DNA from: Thuidium tamariscinum
Taxonomy: Eukaryota; Streptophyta; Bryopsida; Hypnales; Thuidiaceae
Direction: 5' to 3'
NCBI GenBank assembly: GCA_947034885.2
Contig: OX344750.2
Span: 20,020,053 to 20,084,052 of the forward strand
Length of the DNA stretch: 64,000 nt
Under the pieces are notes generated by a model. The model did not search any database, was not told where the DNA came from, and was given only the letters and a program-made list of their open reading frames with translations. Position numbers and translations under genes: made by a program. Shown here piece after piece: positions 11,257 to 20,438 of the stretch; positions within the stretch are counted from its first letter, which is position 1; every line of letters begins with the position of its first letter.

Positions 11257-13120
11257 TCACACCGTGTACCTGTTTTTTGCGTTCTTCTCCTGTCTCTTAG
11301 CGTCATCCTGTCCATCCAAGACGCAGCTTAAGACAGGTGCCCAATAACACTTGCGTGGCCACGAACTAATCCTTTTCGTAAAACAGTCTGATATAACACC
11401 CTTCGAAACAGTGCCTATTGCCGAACAAGGATGACCAAAGAACATGAGTCGATTGCCCACAACCAAGAACGAAGAGAACCTGAGAAGAAACACTGCCACA
11501 AGCTAGAAAACAGCGTCTCAACTCAGCCTACGAAACCACAACTACTCAAATGCCTTCAAGGTGCTTTCAAGGTGCCAAACTATTAATGAGCGCATGAAAG
11601 AGCAACTTACGTGCACGACATAGCCAATCTTTTCGTTGTAGTCCAATATATCCTTCCATTGCTTTCCAATGCTCATCTGCAAGCATCACCCACACCACCA
11701 CTCTGAATATCATCACCATGCTTTGGAACGTGTACACGTTTCGTTACAAAGTAAAAAAGCAGCCGTCACATTACCAAGACACAACAAAAACTCTCATACT
11801 ATACCGGAATGTTTTGCATTATGTCAATATCGACCAGGATCGTGGTGAGCTCGAAGATGCGGTACACTCCAATTCGGATGAATATGACCGAGCAGAAAGG
11901 AAGAAGAAGCGTGAACAGAATTTCACAGATCGAATGCTCACAGACAAGCTCTACCTGACTACGTCTCGATCTCTGCCCAACCTACTAGACACACAGCGAA
12001 ACTGTACAGAACCTATTAATTCTTAAACTCTAAGATCAGTCAGTATTGATTACGCAAACCAATTGACAGGCTAGGATCCCCTCTTTTTCTGTACCTTGGC
12101 GAAGGGTAGTTAATTGAAAACCTATAATCTGGTTTCCAATAGTAAACACACTCCAGCATCTCAAGAATTGAGTTGCGCATGCATACCTGAGCAGCTTCGT
12201 TGGATGCGTTCTTGGTCCAGATAGCAATCTTATCTTGAGCCCTCCTTACACTCACGACTGCACCGCAGATGTCTTCCGCTTCTTCAAATTGCTCTCCGAT
12301 CATCGCCAGCAACTGCGCTTGCACATGGTACGAATATGATTCATTTATAACAAAACAAGCATACGCGCAATTTCTCTGAAAATGAGAGATGATTACAAAT
12401 TGCGGTAATCTACTTCAACCAGGTCATTTGTTAATCCCTCGCATATATTACTTCCCGCAAAAATTTGTGAGATCCATTCCCAAGAAAGGCGAAACGTACA
12501 GTATGAAGCCAGTAAGTGTCCAGCAGAGACTTTCCACCACTTCGTGGCGTCTGAGCAGTCCACTTGCCACCGAGAGCGCACTTGGGGTCCTCCCACTTGG
12601 GTTCAATTCCAGCCTTAAAGCAGTGAAAATCTGCTCCCGGGACCAGCTTGCTTGGTTGCAAGACGTTGTTATACATGCTGAAAAAAGACAACAGAAGCCA
12701 ACATACATAATCATTCACAACCATATTTACTAAGAGATTATTCAATCCAGGTCAAATTAAACCCAAAATCTCCGACCCCGGTCACATTTCATGAAAAATT
12801 TAATATCCTAAACTGAAATGGATCACAGGAAGAGCAAGAGATCACTGCGACGAAGATCCGTACCACCAGAAAGCTTCCACGCTGTTGAACGTGTACACAG
12901 GACGCAGGGAGCTCCCCCATGTCGCCTGTTTCTGTTTTCCGTTCGGATTGTCGAACCAAAACGTCCACGAATGCTCCAGCAAATGCTTCTTCACTTCGAC
13001 CTTCCGATTTGACAATCCCTTGTCGAACGCATCAAATTCCTCGAGGTCTCCGTTCACTTTCCCCTCGTTCAACCTCATGGCCTCCATTGAGGTTGCAACC
13101 TCGTCCTCTGCCATCGTCAT
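11257..13120 (-). CDS. eIF4E: Eukaryotic translation initiation factor 4E (paralogue 2)
   Basis: Cap-binding factor of translation initiation. Minus-strand exons in order: 13120-12864, 12677-12500, 12312-12187, 11676-11611, 11307-11257, giving 225 residues. Exons 2, 3 and 4 are 178, 126 and 66 nt, exactly as in paralogue 1, and every intron has GT-AG ends in the same phase. The cap-binding Trp motifs (ATWGSS and EPKWEDP), [29 protein letters not shown] and a C-terminus ending KNRYTV are intact. The main differences from paralogue 1 are in the acidic N-terminus. Start: ATGs at 13120 and 13114 both have A at -3, and 13114 aligns best with the paralogue's start. An in-frame ATG at 13228 would add 36 unsupported residues. 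The gene is divergent from the G-patch gene at 13603. Confidence 0.94.
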
Positions 13121-13602
13121 GATCGATGAGTCTTCACTACGAAAATTCTTGCGAAGGAGCGAATCTATACGGAATTTGACGCTACCAACACCGCCCTCGT
13201 AATGGCCACAAGGAAACAATCTTCGCATAATGCACCAAGAAAATTGTTCGGACAGCAGAAAAGCTCAGGGAGACGTGCAGCGACGTGGGAAACCCTAGAA
13301 ATCCCCATGCAGGGTGGACGCATTTCGTCGAAATTTGGATGAGGTTTTCCATCACCTATTGGATGTGGATGAAATAATTGAACTCAAAGCCTGTTTACTT
13401 CCTCACCAAGAATCACAGCAAATAACTTACCGGTAGTAAATCTCTTACGTTTATTGTCTTGAACTTTTAGTGACTTTTTCAGGTGTGCTCAACTTTTTTT
13501 CTCCTTCTCCTTCGTCAACAGTTCGCTGTCTTGTTTAGATCTGCTTGCTATCGCCCTTGCTTGTTGTTACGTATTCTTTTATGAAACTTGCTAGGGTTGA
13601 AC
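13121..13602. promoter_or_regulatory. Shared head-to-head spacer (candidate bidirectional promoter)
   Basis: 482 bp separate the start codons of the minus-strand eIF4E and the plus-strand G-patch gene, so both 5' leaders and both promoters must fit here. No convincing TATA box was found on either strand, and an AT-rich patch lies in the middle (about 13370-13470). The call rests on gene geometry only. Confidence 0.5.
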
Positions 13603-14241
13603 ATGGCGCCTGGTGAGGCCCCTGCTGGCGCTGGAGCGCCGGTGAGATTTTCGTTGTCCACGGCAGAGTCATCGACTCGTCGTCCAGCTCCGTTGTCACG
13701 CAGGCTGCAATCTGCAGAGCCGGAGATCGTGGTGGAGTATGTGACGAGCGTGGATGCCGAGGCCGGGTTTGTGGTACCAAACTCTAGGGCCGAAACCGTC
13801 CGTGTGGTGCCGGCAATGAAGGATAACTGGCCGCCTGAGAATGGCATGCATGATAGTCTTGTCTTCGCGAGGTCAATGGATGAGATGGAGACTTCGGTTG
13901 CGGGGCCTAAGTCTGATGTGGTGAGTGGGCTTAAGGCGATGAGTAAGTGGGAGTTGAGGCAGAAGTTTTTGAAAGAATTTGCGGATCAGAAGTTGAGATA
14001 CGAATTGAGGACTTTGCCGGAGCAGGCGACGTTGGAGAGGTATGAAGGTTTGCCTGTTGAGGAGATCGGGGAGGCGCTTTTGCGGGGCATGGGTTGGGAG
14101 AAAGGTCAGCCAGTTGGGCGGAACGCGACGGTTGTGGTTGCGCCAGTTGAGACGGTGAGGAGACCGAGGTTTTTAGGATTAGGTGCTGTTCCGGCACAGC
14201 GAAGGGCTTTGAGAGATTTGAGAGCTTCGAGAGCTGCGTAG
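13603..14241 (+). CDS. Spp2/MOS2-type G-patch splicing factor, short form without KOW motifs
   Basis: A single-exon frame of 212 residues starting at ATG 13603 (aacATGG, strong context). Family features: a near-N-terminal RFSLS motif; then, near residues 146-175, ERYEGLPVEEIG-ALLRGMGW with G-Q-VGRNA, the G-patch variant of Spp2, GPKOW and MOS2; then RRPRFLGLGAVP near residue 190, matching the segment after that G-patch in the family. Known role of the family: this region binds and activates the DEAH-box helicase Prp2/DHX16 during spliceosome activation in the nucleus. Plant MOS2 and animal GPKOW are about 460-480 residues with two KOW motifs. This protein stops about 15 residues after LGLGA, an architecture like fungal Spp2. 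Whether this is a true short form or a lost 3' end cannot be settled here. Confidence 0.8.
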   Translation: MAPGEAPAGAGAPVRFSLSTAESSTRRPAPLSRRLQSAEPEIVVEYVTSVDAEAGFVVPNSRAETVRVVPAMKDNWPPENGMHDSLVFARSMDEMETSVAGPKSDVVSGLKAMSKWELRQKFLKEFADQKLRYELRTLPEQATLERYEGLPVEEIGEALLRGMGWEKGQPVGRNATVVVAPVETVRRPRFLGLGAVPAQRRALRDLRASRAA

Positions 14242-16066
14242 AGTTTTTTGATGGCCACATGCAGCATCTACAGTTACGAAGATCCACATACAGCACAACC
14301 GAATTGTTTAATGAGTAGGGAGTATTATTTAAGAGGCCACATTGTCGAAGTTGCCATGGCGCTACATCATCTCCACAACTTCCTCTGCAGGGCGAGAGTA
14401 TTGGTCGGTCTTATTCTTACTACCATCGAGGTATGTTTGGTACACCTATTCTTAATAATGTACAAAATCTTGGACATATGAAATTCATTCATTTCATGAC
14501 AAAATCAATGCATATATAGTGCAAACAAGGGATAACCCTAAACCCTAAAATTCGTTTTTTTTATAATTGACTATGAATTGTTGATTTATGGTGTTGTACA
14601 AAAAAGAAAATTTGTTTTATCTTCATTTTAAACCGGCATGCCTACGGACAAATATGACAACTGAATCATTTTGAATGTTCTACCTGTTTCCTTGGTGGGG
14701 TGCAGATGGTTGTGTGTACATAGGGGTTAATGAAACTTGAGCGACAACTCTGTAGTGGAGGGGGATTTAGATGAGGTTGTAAGTAATTTGCGGACTATTT
14801 GCATTCCCCAGAGTCTTCAATATGTGAGGTTCTTATTGTACCGGCAGTTGAGTATTTTATACTATTTACGCTTTTAAGTACTACGTTGGACTCACAATCT
14901 GTTTTCCCTCTGTTTAGTTACGTGGCAACTTATTGTTACAAGGTGTTAATGCTTTGCACTACGTGTTATGAGTGACTTAATCTGTTGTTGTATCAGCAAA
15001 TTGATGAACTTCCTTCTAGTGGAATCTCGTTTTGTGACTAAATTCTTGTTGTATTCCTTAGTTCAGTCTACTGTTTGTGTGTGTGGAATGCTGGCCATGG
15101 TGTACAGCCCAACTGTTTTGAGGATTCTGTTGATGCCTGTGAGCTATTGTTTAGGATATCACTAGGTAATATTCATGAGCCACGAGCATTTTCTTTTGGA
15201 AGCTTGCAGTTGGTGTTACTTAGAGGGGGAGGGGGTTCAGTTTCCTGTCCCGTCAAGCGTTGGCTCTTCTAGTGTTGGCCTGGCCCCAGCTCTGGTGCAC
15301 TTTTGGGCTGCCCAACTCCATCTGTCCAGAGCGCTCGAACCTGCCCGGAGTTATCTCCTTCTCCGTTGTCTATGGGGGCACAGAAAAGTCTGAACTTATT
15401 CTTCCCACCCTTCCTCACCTGTCATGCTTGCATGCTTTGTTGTTGATCCAAGTTATCATGGGTCTTCAGCTTCACCTTCGCTGAGATCAAGAGACTTGGG
15501 GAGAGAGTGTGATAACAAATTCAAAGGAAGAGTAGGATGGGGCCTTACATTGCAGATGCAAGTATATGGGTGTTTCAGTGTGCTCGTTTCTCGGAGCACG
15601 ATTCCATGATTCGCCACATGAGTAAATCTTGATTGTTGGCTAAAGAAAAGATTGCGTATCCTAGCTTCCTGCCTGGGCTTACTTGCCCCAGCTTCATTCC
15701 GAGAAGGAGGATTTTTTTCTCATGAATTTAATGTCTTAAACCCTTGCAATTAACCTTTTTCTTTTATGAAAGCAGAACATGCTTCAATGACGACTGCTTC
15801 ATAACTAATTTCTCCTGTTGCAGGTTCTAGGGGAAAACATGCTGAATCTGCAACCCTGAAGTACAAGCTGGAATAGTAACAAGCGTTGCAATCAAACCCT
15901 GAGTAAGAATCCACTATCACTGGACTGACTGGAGTAATCGACAATCGGTCGCCTGAGAAGCAATCGTGACCTCTTGGAACCAAGACGTGCCATTTCTTAG
16001 ATATGATACTACTGTATAGCAGAGAAGATTCGATTGAAGTACAACTATATTTAATTCTATAACCTT

Positions 16067-16441
16067 GCCATGCTTTTCAGCTGGACGTTAAATGACTTAA
16101 ATCCTACCATTAAAGGTAGGCCCAACAGGGTAAATTTTGGGTTCTCCGGATAAACGTGAATAAAAGCCCCCTATTTTGGGTTGTGTCTAGTGTTCTAAAT
16201 CTCCCCTAGCGAATTTGGGGTCTCTGATTGCAATTATAAATTTAGAATTTGCAAATTTGGGGTCTCTGATTGTAATTATGAATTTAGAATTTGCAAATTT
16301 GGGGTCTCTGATTGCCAATGTGAATTTAGAATTTGCAAGAAATTTATTTTTGCAAAAAATGAAAAATTCCTGCGTTTTGCAAATCCACCTGCTGGGCCCA
16401 CCTTCGATGGTAGAATTTCACGTCCTGCTGCTTTTCATGGT
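16067..16441. repeat. MITE-like element with imperfect terminal inverted repeats (family R)
   Basis: The two ends mirror each other. The left end reads CCATG-TTTTCAGCTGGACGT, then CTACCAT and AAGGTAGGCCCAACAGG. The right end in reverse complement reads CCATGAAAAGCAGCAGGACGT, CTACCAT and AAGGTGGGCCCAGCAGG. Arms are about 65 bp with a small gap. The centre contains the 42-bp tandem repeat. Related sequence lies at about 18555-18670 and, inverted, at about 30109-30300. No target duplication was identified. Confidence 0.6.
16212..16338. repeat. Three tandem copies of a 42-bp unit
   Basis: GGGGTCTCTGATTG recurs at 16217, 16259 and 16301, an exact 42-bp period, followed each time by AATT...GAATTTAGAATTTGCAA-like sequence. 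Because 42 is a multiple of three, the array stays open in one frame and creates a spurious repetitive open frame from 16215. Confidence 0.85.
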
Positions 16442-17410
16442 TTCATGATCACCCTTCCGTGGCTAACTGAGCACGCTCACCTCCCTTCTCCTTTTTCAGT
16501 GCCACTTGCAAGTCCTGGAGTTTTTTATTAAATGAAAATTAAATGGAATTTATTTAGGGGAACTGTTTATGGGTACCGTATTGACGGAACACTACAGTAG
16601 AATTGAACCAGAGATGGCCACGTTTTTAATGGAAATTCTCTGAAATAGTGTGGCCTGAATCATCCCCAATTCCCCATCCACACGATTAGATTGATTTTTC
16701 TCATGAATGCATTGGTAGCCACTTGAAATCTTTGAACGGGCCTGACCAGATGAAACTTCACTTGCACGAAGTGCATCTGAACCAGTTTATCACTACAGTC
16801 TCCTGAAAAAACTTTCCTTGCTAATTAAGTGCAAGAAATTAGACTTACTGCAATTCACATGGTCAACGTCTGTGCAAGGAATTTGTACGTGGTATTATTC
16901 CATGAGCTAGCTACAGTTGGTGGGAGTGTGCTAACTTTTTGAAGTTGTAGAATTGAGGGACATGAAAAAGACAATTGGGAGAATCTCTTCATCATTTTCA
17001 AACATCTTGAGATTTCCATGTTTAGGATAGGGATTGTCACATCTTCTCCCCATTCTTCAATCCTCAAAAAATGAGGGCATGGTTCTCTATTTTAAAGGTA
17101 GTCACACCGTCTCTCCTTGTGCATTATTTGAAGAATAAAGATGTGTAGGTTTTTGGGTTGTTTTTTGTTGGGTCTTTGGAACACGAATATACATGTTTTG
17201 TGATTGCTTCTCCTAGTCCATTATTGTCCTTTGGAAGTGAACAATGGATGAAGAAAAGCAATCACAAAATAAGTGTATTCTTGCTTCACTTGCTTTTCAA
17301 TTGGTCACTTCTTGTTGGTCCCTTAAGCTATGCTATTGTTCTTTTGCATGACATTGAATGTCATGCTATCCATTCTTCATTCTCATTCATTGCCCTTGCA
17401 AGAAAAGGGG

Positions 17411-17500
17411 GTCACACCTTCTTCATAAATTCAATCTCTCCATTGACTTTTTTTTTTTTCCATTCTTCAACGAACTTTCCTTCACTAATGAAGGTGTGAC
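17411..17500. repeat. Short (90-bp) element with GTCACACCTTC terminal repeats
   Basis: Starts GTCACACCTTC and ends GAAGGTGTGAC, an 11-bp perfect inverted repeat. A second element with the same layout (GTCACACCTCC ... GGAGGTGTGAC) is at 39278-39374, and a lone GTCACACCTTCTTC end lies at about 17640. Confidence 0.5.
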
Positions 17501-17714
17501 TATCCCTATTGTGGAAGGCCCATTTGCTAAAGATTGAGAATTTTTTTTTCCTTCTCTTATTGAGGTGAAGAATGGACGTGAAGAAGTCCCTCCATTCTCC
17601 ATATTCTCCATTCTAAATTTATCCCCATTCTCAAAAGAATGTCACACCTTCTTCCTAAAGAAAGATTCCTAGTAGCTCCTCTTTTCACTTCAAACCTTTT
17701 CATTCTTCATAACC

Positions 17715-18018
17715 AATTGTTGACATTTCAATGTTAATGTGGCATTGTCCCATTGGCAATCCATTACCATCACTATCACAAGTTGTAACTCATCAACCTT
17801 CTTTCCTTTCAACAAACTTCCTACATACACCCTTAGATCATGAAAATCAAAGGTTGTGATGAAAAGTGTACAACTGATTCTGTTCAATAACATATTCACC
17901 ACTAGCACAGCTCATTGGTTATCTAATACATAATTGGTTATAAGTTACATCTTATCATGGCAATGGTGATGGGTTGCCAATGGGACAATGCTACATTAGC
18001 ATTGAAAGGTCAACAACT
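17715..18018. repeat. Inverted repeat with about 75-bp arms
   Basis: The arm at 17715-17790 and the reverse complement of the arm at 17945-18018 share GTTGAC-TTTCAATG, TAATGT-GCATTGTCCC and CATTGGCAA in the same order, with roughly 85% identity by eye. The spacer is about 150 bp. No terminal motif or target duplication was recognised. Confidence 0.7.
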
Positions 18019-18554
18019 AGTTATGTTCGATAATTTATTTGCCCACTAGCACAGCTCATTGGTTATCAAATACATAGAAGTTTCATTCTTGAAAAAGATG
18101 TGACAACCCCTAAATATCCATGTCAATTTCTTAGACAGTTTTGGCAACTAGCAAAGGCTTTAAATCAAACTTCTACTGAAGTGCCGATCCCCCTCCAATG
18201 CGAAACTACCCACTAGCACAGTTCATTGGTCATTGAAATGGAGATATCTTCTTGGAACCGTAGAATTGCAGAAGATCAATGGATCAAGAAGTGTTGATCC
18301 CCCTCCAATGTAAAACTACTCCCTAAGCAAGAGAAGAAGAGAGATGGTTGGACAAGAAGGTACAAAATAGAGAATCTTCTTCAATAAATAATGCATTCAA
18401 GTGTTGTCTACAATAGATGAGCCTATGAAGCCATTGAAGGGGGTTGTTTGAAATAGGTACTTCTATTTTATCTATCATAGCTTTTATGGGTTCATAGGTA
18501 GTGGATTGAGTCCATTGTAGTGCATTGAGCCAATTGTAGAAGGCAACTAAGGGT

Positions 18555-18670
18555 GATTTTTTTTTTTAAAAGTCCCCCTACTTTGTGCTTCATTATCTAC
18601 TTTTCAACACCTCTCCTAGCTAATTTTTGGTTTCTAAATGCAAATATAAACTCGGAATTTGCAAATTTTA
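18555..18670 (+). repeat. Partial copy of repeat family R
   Basis: Aligns by eye with 16160-16260: AAAAGTCCCCCTA, CCTCTCCTAGCTAATTT and GGAATTTGCAAATTT appear in the same order as AAAAGCCCCCTA, CTCCCCTAGCGAATTT and AGAATTTGCAAATTT. The ends are missing. Confidence 0.5.
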
Positions 18671-19099
18671 TCATGCATGGCAAATTGAAAGTTTATTCAT
18701 TTTTTCCAAGGATAAAAGGGAGAAGGGGGAAAAATAGCCTCTACAATTGGCTCGTTGCAATACCATTGACTCGATCCTAGTAGCATTAATTTGTCAATGC
18801 AAAGGCCTTTAGTGAGCCACTAAAGGTGCAAAGTTGCAACCTTAAAAGAGTAAAAGACAATAAAATGGATATGGGTAGGTGTTTTTTTTACTAGTATCTC
18901 CCTTGTTGGCCTTACTATGGAGGCAAGTTTTTGGAAGGACAAACTAGCACAAGTCAAATTTTGACAACTTGGCAATATTTTGCCAAAAAAAAAAGCCTTG
19001 AACATAAAAGATTAGACACCTAGAGCTTGAGGACTAGTATAACTTTTTAAGACATGTTTATAGCATTGATAATCATTTCAATCTTTCTTATGAGAATAA

Positions 19100-19252
19100 T
19101 ACTACAAGAAAATGGGGGTATAAATGACTTGTCCACAATGACTACACCAACAACAATGATTGCAAAATGACTACAAAATGACAATTTTGCAATCATTATT
19201 GTTGGTGTTGTCATTGTAAATAAGTCATTTATACCTCCATTTTCATACAGTG
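19100..19252. mobile_element. CACTA-type MITE (153 bp) with TAA target duplication
   Basis: A near-palindromic element with arms of about 70 bp. Left end TACTACAAGAAAATGG, right end in reverse complement CACTGTATGAAAATGG, flanked by TAA at 19097-19099 and 19253-19255. CACTA-like termini with a 3-bp duplication are diagnostic of the CACTA (EnSpm) superfamily. It has no coding capacity, so it would depend on a transposase supplied elsewhere. Confidence 0.8.
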
Positions 19253-20211
19253 TAAAGCTCATTTTCCACACATAGGTGGTTGTTGTTTTGATTTTGAATC
19301 ACAACCCTACAATACATCAAAAGTCGGATTCACTCATCAATGGGAAATAAGTGAATAATTTAGAATTTATATTGCCAAAAATTCAGTAGCTATTTCATAG
19401 TTGGTTGGAGCTAGCTATTGGTGAGGCTTCCATCACTAAATGCAATCTAATTGAACTATTCTTTTCACCTAAGTTGTTGGTGTCACTTTCTATAAGTAGT
19501 GGAGATTTTCTAATGCTTTGTGACTAGGATTTGAATTCATGCATTTCATCTATTCCTTTTGCCTTCTTTTCTTCAAACTTTATACTAATGGTACTAATTT
19601 GCATTCAATGTGAGAGGATTGAGTTTACCAATTTTTCTTACAAAATTGCAAATGTCATTGGTTAGTGACCACTCGATTGTTGTGCCTTGAATGTAATATT
19701 ATAAATTAATTTGTTTTTTATTTTTGACAATTTTATTCTTTTTCTATATTTCATTTGTGTGCTAGTTATATTGTTTATGAATCATCTACAACAATTGACA
19801 AATTTTTGTAGTCTATGATTGTAAGTTTCAATATCATTGACTTCAATTGGCAATTCAATAGTTTGTATTTCTTGAGCTTGTTGTTCTTGTGCTAGAAATA
19901 GTTCCCAAAAGAAAATTGTTGCCTACTTTCATTTGTTGCGACGCTTAAAATAGACTATGAGGCTAGACATTTACCTTTCAATTCATCATTCTTGCCACAA
20001 GAATATGCCCCCCAAACTTCAAATATTGCCAGAAAATTGGTACAACAAATAATATTGAAGCATATGATGCTAAATCCTCTATTCAAAGTCGGCTAAGGGT
20101 ACGTTCGCACCGGGCGCTGAGTCCGGCTATAGTGGTAGTTGCTAGAGCGTTACATAGTTAGGCGTTCAGACCGGAGAGTGATCGTAAATGCTGATCCTAG
20201 CTGGCAGCTAA

Positions 20212-20438
20212 CACTAGAAGAAAACCATGTTAAAATTGCTGAAAACACGTCATGTAGTTTGTGTTGAGTTCCTGTTTCAAAACGCAGTCAAAATGCAGTC
20301 AAAACACAAAAAAACGTAGAAAATGCTTTTTCTGCGTTTTTTTGTGTTTTGATTGCATTTTGACTGCGTTTTGAAACAGGAACTCAACACAAATTACATG
20401 ACGTGTTTTCAGCAATTTTAACATGGTTTTTTTTAGTG
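20212..20438. mobile_element. CACTA-type MITE (227 bp), near-perfect hairpin, TAA duplication
   Basis: Starts CACTAGAAGAAAACCATG and ends with the complement of CACTAAAAAAAACCATG, flanked by TAA at 20209-20211 and 20439-20441. The two arms (about 100 bp each) match with only a few differences, which suggests recent insertion. It sits just inside the left end of the Harbinger element, so it inserted after that element. Confidence 0.9.

Larger units (their letters stand above)
14242..20096. other. Spacer with small repeats; upper part moderately GC, rest AT-rich
   Basis: No gene that I can support. 14242-16060 has moderate GC content and several splice-like junctions (for example a donor near 14431), so it may hold a long or spliced 3' UTR or a non-coding transcript, but no frame has family similarity. 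From 16060 on it is AT-rich and carries the repeats listed separately. A mosaic of short direct repeats (CACTAGCACAG-TCATTGG near 17897, 18045 and 18211; GATCCCCCTCCAATG near 18187 and 18297) fills 17890-18320. Confidence 0.6.

Noticed and set aside
16215..16448. 77-codon frame with three 14-residue repeats
   Set aside because: The 42-bp tandem repeat period is a multiple of three, so the frame stays open by chance; the flanks are MITE-like.
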